A DNA stretch of 64,000 nt from Streptomyces sp. A1136. GTDB taxonomy: Bacteria > Actinomycetota > Actinomycetes > Streptomycetales > Streptomycetaceae. A program made the translations under genes and the position numbers. Below the pieces are notes generated by a model. That model was not told where the DNA came from, did no database searches, and was given only the letters and a program-made list of their open reading frames with translations. The stretch lies in contig NZ_SSBJ01000020.1 of assembly GCF_004795055.1 (NCBI RefSeq), positions 1 to 64,000 of the forward strand, given 5' to 3'. Positions 17,924 to 28,006 of the stretch are shown piece by piece (within the stretch, counting starts at the first letter, position 1; the number at the start of each line of letters is the position of its first letter).

Positions 17924-19552
17924 ATGGCCCGTACGCCCCAGATGCACGCGCTCCGCAGGCTCGCCGCCGAACACGCGGCAGCCCGCCGTCTCGCCGTGCC
18001 GGTCGACGAGGTCCGCGGGCTCGGCCGCCGCGAACTGCTCGGCCGCGCCGCCGCCCTCGGTCTCGGAACCGTCCTCGCCTCCTCCGCCGGCGCCCACGCG
18101 GCCGAGTCCGCCCCCGCCCCGAAGCCGCCCGTCCCACCGGCCCGCGTGGCCGTCGTCGGCGCCGGGATATCCGGCCTCACGGCAGCCCTCACCCTCCAGG
18201 ACGCGGGCGTCGCCTGCACGCTCTACGAAGCCAACCCCAGCCGGGTCGGCGGCCGCATGTACAGCCAGCGCACGCACTGGGCGTACGGCCAGACCTCCGA
18301 GATCGGCGGCGAGCTGATCGATACCAGCCACAAGAAGATCCTGGAACTCTGTCGACGCTTCAACCTACCCGTCGAGGACTTCCTCGGCGGCGGGCCGAAC
18401 GGCGCCGAGGAAATCATCTGGGTGGGCGGCGCCTACTATCCGCGCAGCCAGGCCGACGAGGACTTCAAGGTCGTCTACCAGGCCCTGCACCGCGATCTCC
18501 AGGACGCCGGCGAGGTCTCCTGGAACTCCGCCACCCCCGCCGGCGTCGCCCTCGACGACATGACCCTCTACGAGTGGATCGAGACCCGTGTCCCCGGCGG
18601 CCACTCCTCGCGGCTCGGCCGTTTCATCGACGTCGCCTACAACGTCGAGTACGGGGCCGACACCACGGCCCAATCCGCCCTCGCCCTCGTCCTGTTGATG
18701 GGCTACCAGCCCAACCCGGGCAACTTCAACGTATGGGGCCTGTCCAACGAGCGCTACCACGTCATCGGCGGCAACGACCGGCTCCCCAACGCCATCGCCC
18801 AAGCCCTGCCGGCCGGTTCGCTCGTGATGGGACGAGAGCTGGTCGCGGTGAAGGTGGCGGCCGACGGCACGCAGACCCTGACCTTCGAAGACTCCGGGGC
18901 CGTCCGCACGGTCGTCGCCGACCACACCGTCCTGTGCCTGCCCCTGCCGATCCTCCAGCGGATCGACCTGTCCGGGGCGGGCTTCGACCCGCTGATGAAG
19001 AACCTGCTGCGCGACGCCCGCATGGGCTGCTGCACGAAGCTCAACATGCAGTTCACCGCCCGACCCTGGCGCGGCACGGGCCCCTGGCCGGGCGTCTCGG
19101 CCGGCGACTGCTTCACCGACTCGCCCGTCCAACAGGTCTGGGACACCACCAAGGTCCAGCCCGGCACGGGCGGCATCCTGCTCCAGTACGGCGGCGGCAG
19201 CCTCGCCGGGGCGCTCACCCCGGGCTCGCCCTTCGCCACCGAGACCGACCCCTACGTACGCGACCTCGCGGGGCGGGTCCTGACCGGCGTCGACGCGTTC
19301 TTCCCCGGCACCAAGGCCGTGTGGAACGGGCGCGCCCAGCTCTCGGCCTGGCACAAGAACCCGTACTCGCTGGGCGCTTACTCGTACTGGCCCACCGGCT
19401 ACCTGCACCGGTACGCCAAGTACGAGGGGACCGCGCAGGGTCGCGTACACATCGGGGGCGAACACTGCAGCTACGACTTCCAGGGGTTCATGGAAGGCGG
19501 CGCCACCGAGGGCGAGCGGGCGGCGCGGGAGGTGATCGCCGCCCTGTCGTAG
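17924..19552 (+). CDS. Tat-exported flavin monoamine/amino acid oxidase
   Basis: The 542-residue protein has an N-terminal twin-arginine signal (GRRELLGRAA at about 34-43, hydrophobic stretch, then AHA-AES). An FAD-binding Rossmann motif VVGAGISGL (77-85) follows, with acidic Glu102, GGRM (109-112) and the C-terminal flavin loop GGEHCSYDFQGFMEGG. This is the flavin amine oxidase/L-amino acid oxidase family: it would deaminate an amine or amino acid and release H2O2 outside the membrane. ATG 17924 has an AGGAG sequence upstream. The 178-bp gap from the permease contains short GGGCCG-type repeats. Confidence 0.88.
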   Translation: MARTPQMHALRRLAAEHAAARRLAVPVDEVRGLGRRELLGRAAALGLGTVLASSAGAHAAESAPAPKPPVPPARVAVVGAGISGLTAALTLQDAGVACTLYEANPSRVGGRMYSQRTHWAYGQTSEIGGELIDTSHKKILELCRRFNLPVEDFLGGGPNGAEEIIWVGGAYYPRSQADEDFKVVYQALHRDLQDAGEVSWNSATPAGVALDDMTLYEWIETRVPGGHSSRLGRFIDVAYNVEYGADTTAQSALALVLLMGYQPNPGNFNVWGLSNERYHVIGGNDRLPNAIAQALPAGSLVMGRELVAVKVAADGTQTLTFEDSGAVRTVVADHTVLCLPLPILQRIDLSGAGFDPLMKNLLRDARMGCCTKLNMQFTARPWRGTGPWPGVSAGDCFTDSPVQQVWDTTKVQPGTGGILLQYGGGSLAGALTPGSPFATETDPYVRDLAGRVLTGVDAFFPGTKAVWNGRAQLSAWHKNPYSLGAYSYWPTGYLHRYAKYEGTAQGRVHIGGEHCSYDFQGFMEGGATEGERAAREVIAALS

Positions 19553-19578
19553 CGCCGACGCGGGGCCCGCGGCGGGTC

Positions 19579-20961
19579 CTACAGCGGCTTGACGTTGTGG
19601 TTGAAGCGGAAGACGTTGTCCGGGTCGTACTCCCGCTTCACCGCGCCCAGCCGCGCCAGGTTCCGGGCGCCGAGGCCGGCCGCCACCCGCTCGGGACCCT
19701 CGTCGCCGGTGAAGTTGAGGTAGACCGCGCCGGTGCTCCACGGCCGGGCGTCGGCGCGGACGTCCTTGACCCACTGCCGGCACCGCTCGTCGTCGGCGGG
19801 GTCCTCCCAGATGCCGAAGGGGTGCACGGCCCAGGGCGCGTCGCGGTAGGGGACCGGCCACTCGTGCGGGCCGGAGGCGACCGCGCCGCCCTGCGGCAGG
19901 ACCAGGTGCTGGGTGCCCGTCGGCACGGGCATGGCCTGCCCGGCGGCGCAGAAGACGTCCACGAACTCGTCCGGCAGCCCGGTCAGGTACTCCGCCGACC
20001 AGTAGTTCCGCATGCCGGCCGGATCGTCGAGCATGCACTGGAGATCGGCGTACGGGATGCCCGTCACCATCTCCACCTCGTGCGGGATCGCGAGGAGTGG
20101 CTCCGCGAGCTTGCGCACCTCCTCCTCGGGGCCCGTGTAGGTCACCAACGCCCCTGCCAGCAGATGCCCGACCAGGTGCGGCGGGACGAACTCCGCGGGC
20201 GGCCCGGTCAGGTAGACCGCGGCCCCGCTCACCTCGGGGGGCCCGGCCTCGACGACCTCCCGGAACGCGCGGACCACGTCGCGTCCGTGCTCGGGCAGGT
20301 ACAGCAGGAAGGCGATGGACATGGCCGGCAGGTCGTGCAGGCGCAGGGTCAGCGACGTGGCGACGCCGAAGTTGCCGCCCCCGCCGTGCAGGGCCCAGAA
20401 CAGCTCGGGGTTCTCGTCGGCGGTGGCCTCCACCACGCTGCCGTCCGCCGTCACCAGCTCCGCGCCCAGCAGGTTGTCCACGGCCAGCCCGAACTTCCGG
20501 TCCAGCCAACCGCTTCCGCCGCCCAGGACGAAGCCGCCCACACCGGTGGTGGAGGCCCGGCCGCCGGTGGTCGCCAGGTCGTACGGCGCGCAGGCCCGGT
20601 CCAGGTGACTCATCGTGGCCCCGCCCTCGACCCGTACGGCCTTCGCCGCCGGGTGGACGGTCACCTCGTGCATCTCGCGCAGGTCGATGACCACACCGCC
20701 GTCGTTGACGGACATCCCGGCGACGCTGTGGCCGCCGCCGCGCACCGCGACGTGCAGGTCCAGGTCCCGCGCGAAACGCACGGCGGTGACGACATCGGGG
20801 ACGCCCTGGCAGCGGGCGATGACGGCCGGTCTCCGGTCGATCATCGCGTTGAAGACGGTGCGGGCCTCGTCGTAGCCGGGATCGCCGGGGGCGAAGACCT
20901 CCCCGGCCAGGTCCTCGCGGAGTTCGGCGAGTGCGTCGGCCGCCTTGGAGAAGGGTGCCAT
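19579..20961 (-). CDS. FAD-binding oxidoreductase (berberine-bridge type)
   Basis: The 460-residue protein has a PCMH FAD-binding domain: VAVRGGGHSVAGMSVNDGG (His78 is the usual covalent 8-alpha FAD attachment site), GGRASTTGVGGFVLGGGSGWL, and a C-terminal BBE segment (YDPDNVFRFNHNVKPL). The Cys that makes the second FAD bond in bicovalent members seems absent from the TTGG loop, where Gly-Gly is present. The start has GGAGG about 8 nt upstream. Substrates range from sugars to alkaloids in the family and cannot be predicted here. Confidence 0.88.
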   Translation of the reverse strand: MAPFSKAADALAELREDLAGEVFAPGDPGYDEARTVFNAMIDRRPAVIARCQGVPDVVTAVRFARDLDLHVAVRGGGHSVAGMSVNDGGVVIDLREMHEVTVHPAAKAVRVEGGATMSHLDRACAPYDLATTGGRASTTGVGGFVLGGGSGWLDRKFGLAVDNLLGAELVTADGSVVEATADENPELFWALHGGGGNFGVATSLTLRLHDLPAMSIAFLLYLPEHGRDVVRAFREVVEAGPPEVSGAAVYLTGPPAEFVPPHLVGHLLAGALVTYTGPEEEVRKLAEPLLAIPHEVEMVTGIPYADLQCMLDDPAGMRNYWSAEYLTGLPDEFVDVFCAAGQAMPVPTGTQHLVLPQGGAVASGPHEWPVPYRDAPWAVHPFGIWEDPADDERCRQWVKDVRADARPWSTGAVYLNFTGDEGPERVAAGLGARNLARLGAVKREYDPDNVFRFNHNVKPL

Positions 20962-21052
20962 GACCCACCCCTCCTTCCCTGGAGGGCGAAGAACCCTTCC
21001 AGCCTAGGCGGGGACCACCGTCCCGGCGCGGCGGAGCGCGCCGGGACCGGCG

Positions 21053-22858
21053 TCAGCCTCCGTAGGCCCCGCTGGCCGTCAGCCGCAGCGCCGTGTCGAT
21101 CAGCGGAACGTGGCTGAAGGCCTGCGGGAAGTTGCCCACCTGGCGCTGGAGCTTGGGGTCCCACTCCTCCGCCAGCAGCCCCAGGTCGTTGCGCAGCGAC
21201 AGCAGCTTCTCGAAGAGCCGGCGGGCCTCGTCGACCCGGCCGATCATCGCGAGGTCGTCGGCCATCCAGAACGAGCAGGCCAAGAACGCCCCCTCGTCGC
21301 CCTCCAGGCCGTCGACGCCCGCGTCCTCGCCGGCCGTCGGGTAGCGCAGGATGAAACCGTCGGGGGTGGACAGCTCGCGCTGGATCGCCTCGATGGTGCC
21401 GATGACCCGCTTGTCGTCCGGCGGCAGGAAGCCCATCTGCGGGATCAGCAGCAAGGAGGCGTCCAGTTCCTTCGACCCGTAGGACTGGGTGAAGGTGTTG
21501 CGCTCCTTGTCGTAGCCCTTCTCGCACACGTCGGCGTGGATCTCGTCGCGCAGCTCGCGCCAGCGCTCCAACGGGCCGTCCACGTCCCCGCTCTCGATCA
21601 GCTTGACCGTGCGGTCGACCGCGACCCAGGCCATCACCTTGGAGTGCACGAAGTGGCGGCGCGGCCCGCGCACTTCCCAGATGCCCTCGTCCGGCTCGTT
21701 CCAGTGCGTCTCCAGGTAGCGGATCAGCTTCAACTGGAGGACCGACGCGTAGTCGTTGCGGGCCAGTCCCGTCATGTGACCCAGGTGCAGGGCCTCGGTG
21801 ACCTCGCCGTACACGTCGAGCTGGAGCTGGTGGGCGGCGCCGTTGCCGACGCGGACCGGGCGCGAGTTCTCGTAGCCCGGCAGCCAGTCCAGCTCGGTCT
21901 CGCCCAGTTCCCGCTCGCCCGCGATCCCGTACATGATCTGCAGGTTCTCCGGGTCGCCGGCGACCGCGCGCAGCAGCCAGTCCCGCCAGGCGGAGGCCTC
22001 GTCGCGGTAGCCGGTGCGCAGCAGCGAGGAGAGGGTGATCGCCGCGTCCCGCAGCCAGGTGTAGCGGTAGTCCCAGTTCCGTACGCCGCCGATCTCCTCC
22101 GGGAGGGAGGTGGTCGGCGCGGCGACGATGCCGCCCGTGGGCGCGTAGGTCAGCGCCTTGAGCGTGATGAGCGAGCGGACCACCGCCTCGCGGTAGGGGC
22201 CGTGGTACGTGCAGTGCTCGACCCAGCCCCGCCAGAAGTCGGCGGTGGCCTCCAGGGCCGCCTCGGCGTCGGGCTCCTCGGGGGCGCCCTTGTGGGAGGG
22301 CTGCCAGCTGATGGCGAAGGTCACCCGGTCACCCGGCCCGACGGTGAAGTCGGAGTAGGTGGTCAGGTCCTTGCCGTAGGTCTGCGCGTCGGTGTCCAAC
22401 CAGACCGAGTCCGGGCCGGCGACGGCGACGGTGCGCCCGTCCACCTTGTGCACCCACGGCACGATCCGCCCGTAGGAGAAGCGCATCCGCAGGGCCGAGC
22501 GCATGGGGACACGGCCGCTGACCCCCTCGACGATGCGGATCAGCTGCGGGGCGTGGTCCTCACGGGGAGGCATGAAGTCGATGACGCGCACGGTCCCCCG
22601 CGGCGTGTCCCACTCCGATTCCAGCACCAGCGAGTCACCGCGATAGCGCCGGCGGTCGGCCCGGGGGGCCGGGGTGCCGGACGGGACCGCGGGTGCCACC
22701 CGCCAGAACCCGTGTTCCTCGGTGCCGAGAATGCTCGCGAAGACAGCATGGGAGTCGAAGCGTGGCAGGCATGCCCAATCCACGGCCCCGTCCCGGCAGA
22801 CCAAAGCCGCGGTCTGCATGTCGCCGATCAGTGCGTAATCCTCGATGCGCCCGGACAC
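21053..22858 (-). CDS. Glycoside hydrolase family 15 protein (trehalase/glucoamylase-like)
   Basis: The 601-residue protein has the N-terminal module IEDYALIGDMQTAALVCRDG and DWACLPRFDS, followed by the (alpha/alpha)6-barrel with WDYRYTWLRDAAITL, MTGLARNDYASV, and the catalytic-region LLAEEWDPKLQRQVGNFPQAFSH. This architecture matches actinobacterial GH15 trehalases, which split trehalose into glucose. GTG at 22858 has GGAG 7 nt upstream. It has no signal peptide, so it is probably cytoplasmic. Glucoamylase activity is an alternative. Confidence 0.88.
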   Translation of the reverse strand: MSGRIEDYALIGDMQTAALVCRDGAVDWACLPRFDSHAVFASILGTEEHGFWRVAPAVPSGTPAPRADRRRYRGDSLVLESEWDTPRGTVRVIDFMPPREDHAPQLIRIVEGVSGRVPMRSALRMRFSYGRIVPWVHKVDGRTVAVAGPDSVWLDTDAQTYGKDLTTYSDFTVGPGDRVTFAISWQPSHKGAPEEPDAEAALEATADFWRGWVEHCTYHGPYREAVVRSLITLKALTYAPTGGIVAAPTTSLPEEIGGVRNWDYRYTWLRDAAITLSSLLRTGYRDEASAWRDWLLRAVAGDPENLQIMYGIAGERELGETELDWLPGYENSRPVRVGNGAAHQLQLDVYGEVTEALHLGHMTGLARNDYASVLQLKLIRYLETHWNEPDEGIWEVRGPRRHFVHSKVMAWVAVDRTVKLIESGDVDGPLERWRELRDEIHADVCEKGYDKERNTFTQSYGSKELDASLLLIPQMGFLPPDDKRVIGTIEAIQRELSTPDGFILRYPTAGEDAGVDGLEGDEGAFLACSFWMADDLAMIGRVDEARRLFEKLLSLRNDLGLLAEEWDPKLQRQVGNFPQAFSHVPLIDTALRLTASGAYGG

Positions 22859-23324
22859 GTTGCATCTCCAGTCGAACAGCCACGTCCGCCCCTGAGGGCG
22901 CTTGCAATGCGCGGATGCGCGGTCTCGTGTGTGTGTAGTTCCCGCGTCGAGCCTAGATTGCCGGATGTGGCGTGGTTACACCGTATGCCGGACTGCTCGG
23001 CGGCGATGTGCAGCGATATTCGAGCAGGATATGACGGCACACTAGTGATCCCCTTAAGCCCCGGGACAATACGACTCAGCCGAACGGGTGACCAGGGCGG
23101 ATACCCGGGCAGGACCGGTCGCAACCGGGCTCGGCGAAGGTCCGGGAAGCGCCGCCGGAGGCGGACGGGTCCGGGCGCTGATAGGCTGGTACCCCGTGGA
23201 CCGGTGGTCTGCCTGTGCGAACCAGGAGCCCCGAAACCGCAGCTTCGGCGCCCCCTGAGACCCCTCCGGATCTCCGCGGAACGGCGTCGGACGCACCTCA
23301 CCTCGCGACCACGGGAGCCCCCTC
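22859..23324. other. Divergent promoter region between GH15 gene and pyrG
   Basis: The 466 bases hold promoters in both directions but no convincing gene. The part nearer the GH15 gene is less GC-rich (GTGTGTGTAGTTCC; TGACGGCACACTAGTGATCC). A TAGGCT hexamer near 23182 is a possible -10 for pyrG with a leader of roughly 135 nt. I saw no riboswitch signature or clear pausing/attenuation element of the kind known for pyrG in low-GC bacteria. Confidence 0.45.
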
Positions 23325-24992
<1,668 letters not shown>

Positions 24993-25014
24993 TCTCCTGA
25001 GCGCATAACGTAGG

Positions 25015-25043
25015 CAGCCGGGGCACGGATCGTGCCCCGGCTG
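25015..25043 (+). terminator. Terminator after pyrG
   Basis: A perfect 13-bp stem (CAGCCGGGGCACG and its complement) closes on a GAT loop. It sits 22 nt past the pyrG stop, followed by a weak T-rich stretch. It separates pyrG from the Nudix gene. Confidence 0.8.
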
Positions 25044-25069
25044 TCGCGTTTCTCCGGAAGGTACTGGGC

Positions 25070-25747
25070 ATGGGCGTCACCATGGGCAACGACAACGGGA
25101 TCGGCACCGGGATCGGCACCGACATCGCGGACACACCTCAGTCCTGGGAGGTCGTCGACTCCGACACCCCCTTCCGGGGCGCGAAGACGGCGGTCCGCTC
25201 GGAGCGGGTGCGGATGCCGGACGGGGCGGTGGCGCGCCGCGACTACCAGGTGCACCCCGGTTCCGTGTGCGTCCTCGCCTTCGACGAGCAGCAGCGCGTC
25301 CTGGTCCTCAAGCAGTACCGGCACCCGGTGCGGCACAAGCTGTGGGAGCTGCCCGCCGGACTGCTGGACGTGCCGGGCGAGAACCCGCTGCACGCGGCGC
25401 AGCGGGAGCTGTACGAGGAGGCACACGTCGAGGCGGGGGACTGGCGGGTGCTGGTCGACTTCTTCTCCAGCCCCGGCGGCTCCGACGAGGCGGTCCGGAT
25501 CTTCCTCGCCCGCGACCTGGCGCCGGCGTCCAGGGAGCGCTTCGAGGTGTCCGAGGAAGAGGCCGACATGGAGTCGGCCCGGGTCCCGCTGACGGAACTG
25601 GTGCACGGCGTGCTCACGGGCGAACTGGGCAATCCCGGCCTGGTGACCGGGGTCCTCGCGCTATCCGCTGCCCTCGCCCGCGACGGCGGGACGGACTCCC
25701 TGCGCCCGGCCCTCGCACCCTGGCCGGCCCGCCCCTTCGAGGCGTAG
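25070..25747 (+). CDS. Nudix hydrolase, ADP-ribose pyrophosphatase-like
   Basis: The 225-residue protein has the ADP-ribose pyrophosphatase layout: VLVLKQYRHPVRHKLWELPAG before the Nudix region LLDVPGENPLHAAQRELYEEAHVEAG. Compared with the consensus Gx5Ex7REUxEExGU, one residue is inserted before the first Glu and the last Gly is His, but the REL-EE metal ligands are kept. It probably cleaves ADP-ribose or a similar nucleoside diphosphate. ATG at 25070 has GGAAGG 8 nt upstream; a second ATG lies 4 codons on. The Gly-rich N-terminus is not conserved sequence. Confidence 0.88.
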   Translation: MGVTMGNDNGIGTGIGTDIADTPQSWEVVDSDTPFRGAKTAVRSERVRMPDGAVARRDYQVHPGSVCVLAFDEQQRVLVLKQYRHPVRHKLWELPAGLLDVPGENPLHAAQRELYEEAHVEAGDWRVLVDFFSSPGGSDEAVRIFLARDLAPASRERFEVSEEEADMESARVPLTELVHGVLTGELGNPGLVTGVLALSAALARDGGTDSLRPALAPWPARPFEA

Positions 25748-25889
25748 GAAGCGACCGCTGGGCCGTATGGCCGCTGATGTGACGATCGGCTGATCCGATC
25801 GGGCGATCTATCCGCCGCGCTCCACACGGACCGTCGCTCTGCGTGAACTACGCTCGGCAACCCTAAGGGCAGGGAGAGGAGCGGATTCC

Positions 25890-27854
25890 GTGACGGATTT
25901 CGTCGGGCGGCGGCGTGAGCTCAAGGAGCTGCGCGAGGACATCGCGCGGACCGGACTCGACACCCTCTCGGGCCGCAAGGCCAAGGCCCCCCGCGCGCGG
26001 GTGCTCCTCATCGCCGGGCGTCCCGGCTCGGGGCGCACGGCGCTGGCCGAGGAACTCGTGCGGGAGGTCCGCGACGAATACCCCGACGGGCTGCTGAAAG
26101 TACGGCTCACCCTGCCCGGTGGGGGAACCGTCGCCACCGAACGGGCGGTGCGCACCCTGCTGGAGGGGCTGGGGCGGCCCACCCCGCCCGGCGCCGGCGA
26201 GGACGACCTCAGCTCCGCCCTGCGCACCGCGCTCAAGGGCAAGCGGGCCGTCCTGCTCGTCGACGACGCCGCCGACCCGCACCAGGTCGACGCCTTGTTG
26301 CCCGACACCCCGGAATGCCTGGTCGTCGTCACCTCCGAGGGCCCCCTCACCGGGATTCCGGACGTCCGCCCGTGCACCCTGGGCGGGCTCGACACCCCCT
26401 CGGCGGTCAAGATGCTCGCCGGCGGCATCCGGGACACCCGGATCACCGTCGACCCGCTCGCCGCCGAAGCCCTGGCCCAGGAGTGCGGGGGGCAGCCCGC
26501 CGCGCTCAAGCTGGCCGGAGGCTGGCTCGCCGCGCATCCGCAGGCCTCCGTCGCCGACGTGGCCAAGCAGCTCCACGACATGCCGCCCGGCACCGACGGA
26601 CCGCTCGGCCGTGCCTTCCGGCTCGTCTACGAGTCCCTGCCGCAGCCCGCCCAGCGCACCCTGCGGCTGCTTCCGCTCGCGCCCGCCGGGATCGTCGACT
26701 CGCACACCGCCTCCGCCCTCGCCGGCTGCTCCGTGGCCGCCGCGCAGTCCACCCTGGAGGACTTCGCCGGGCTGGGCCTCGTCCGGCACGCGCAGGACGG
26801 ACTGTTCCTGCTGCCCGGTTGCCTCGCACCGCTGCTGCGGGCGCTGCTGGAGACCAAGGAGCGCCCGACCGAGGTGCAGCTGGCCCGGGCCAGGATGCTG
26901 GAGCGGACCGTACGGCTGCTGGGCTCCTGCCGGGCGATGGCCGGGGACGACGAGGAACACGTAAGGGAGCGGCTGGACGGGCTGCCGCGCGCGCTGCGCT
27001 TCCCCGACCGGCGCGCGGCGGCCACCTGGCTCGACACCCGGCTGCCCGCCCTGATCGCCTCGGCCTCGCTGGCCGTGGCGGACGGGGAGCTGGACACGCT
27101 CGCCCGACGGCTGGTCGCCGCCCTGGTGCGCGCCCTGGCCGAGCACCGCGGCACCGCCGCCGCGGCGCCCGAGCTGTACGGGCTGCACCGCCTGGTCCTG
27201 GGTGTCGCGGAACGCCGCGGCCTGCACCGGGAGCGGGCCGCCGCGCTGCTGAACCTGGCCGATCTGGACGCCGAGACGGGCCGCACCCAGGAGGCCCTGG
27301 AGCGCTATCGGGCCGCGTTGGACGCGGGAAAGGCGGCGAACGACCCGTACGCGACGGGCCGCGCGATGGAATCCGTAGGCGGCGCCTACCAGGAGATGGC
27401 GGACTGGCACCGGGCCTGCGACTGGTTCGGCCGGGCCCTGTCCCAGGCGCTCACCCGGGGGGAGCGCGCGGACGAGGCGAGGCTGTACGGACGGCTGGGC
27501 AACGTACACACCTACGCGGGTCGGTACGGGGACGCGCTGCGCAGTTGGCGGGCGGCCGCGGCGGGGTACCGGAAACTGGCCGATGTCCCGGGCCAGGCAA
27601 AGGCGTTGAGCGAGATGGCGCGCATTCAGGAATACGCCGGCAGGCCCGCCGAATCGCTCCACACCTGCCGCCAGGCGGTGGAGCTGGCCCGCAAGGCGGG
27701 AGACCTGCGACTCCAGGCCGCGCTCCAGGTCCGGCTGGCCGACACCCTCGACCGGCTGGGCGACCCGGCGGCGGCGCGACTGCACAGGTCCGCAGCCGAC
27801 AGGTTGCTGGGAGACGACCCCGCAGCCTGCGAAATCCGCAGTGATTTCGACTGA
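25890..27854 (+). CDS. STAND-like NTPase with TPR repeats, altered P-loop
   Basis: The 654-residue protein begins with VGRRRELKELRED, typical for the start of NB-ARC/AAA modules. A P-loop LLIAGRPGSGRTALAEEL follows at about 39-56, in which the Walker A Lys is replaced by Arg (GRPGSGRT, 43-50), then a Walker B-like AVLLVDDAADP. A winged-helix-like part (about 240-310) and at least five TPR-like helix pairs (about 430-640) follow. It has the architecture of signalling NTPases that sense a partner through TPRs. GTG at 25890 has GAGGAG upstream. No effector domain is visible; function unknown. Confidence 0.8.
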   Translation: MTDFVGRRRELKELREDIARTGLDTLSGRKAKAPRARVLLIAGRPGSGRTALAEELVREVRDEYPDGLLKVRLTLPGGGTVATERAVRTLLEGLGRPTPPGAGEDDLSSALRTALKGKRAVLLVDDAADPHQVDALLPDTPECLVVVTSEGPLTGIPDVRPCTLGGLDTPSAVKMLAGGIRDTRITVDPLAAEALAQECGGQPAALKLAGGWLAAHPQASVADVAKQLHDMPPGTDGPLGRAFRLVYESLPQPAQRTLRLLPLAPAGIVDSHTASALAGCSVAAAQSTLEDFAGLGLVRHAQDGLFLLPGCLAPLLRALLETKERPTEVQLARARMLERTVRLLGSCRAMAGDDEEHVRERLDGLPRALRFPDRRAAATWLDTRLPALIASASLAVADGELDTLARRLVAALVRALAEHRGTAAAAPELYGLHRLVLGVAERRGLHRERAAALLNLADLDAETGRTQEALERYRAALDAGKAANDPYATGRAMESVGGAYQEMADWHRACDWFGRALSQALTRGERADEARLYGRLGNVHTYAGRYGDALRSWRAAAAGYRKLADVPGQAKALSEMARIQEYAGRPAESLHTCRQAVELARKAGDLRLQAALQVRLADTLDRLGDPAAARLHRSAADRLLGDDPAACEIRSDFD

Positions 27855-27906
27855 GATTATTTGTTTGCAAGGCTAGACAGCGCGTCGTCCTTCATTAGAC
27901 TGGCTT

Positions 27907-27926
27907 CACCACGACATCCCGTGGTG
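27907..27926. promoter_or_regulatory. Inverted repeat upstream of ald
   Basis: CACCACG and CGTGGTG form a perfect 7-bp inverted repeat with a 6-nt spacer, about 80 bp before the alanine dehydrogenase start. A TAGACT hexamer lies just upstream (27896-27901). It is a candidate operator, for example for an Lrp-type regulator, but the regulator is a guess. Confidence 0.4.
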
Positions 27927-28006
27927 CATCCCGTTGCGCGTTCTTGTGGGCGGGTATGTATGGAAGTGCCCCGTTATATCCCCTGAGTCAAGGACCGTGA
28001 TCGACG

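Noticed and set aside
18365..20968. 867-codon minus-strand frame across the amine oxidase and BBE oxidoreductase region
   Set aside because: It runs antisense to one gene and out of frame with the other; the translated sequence is low-complexity Arg/Gly/Pro.
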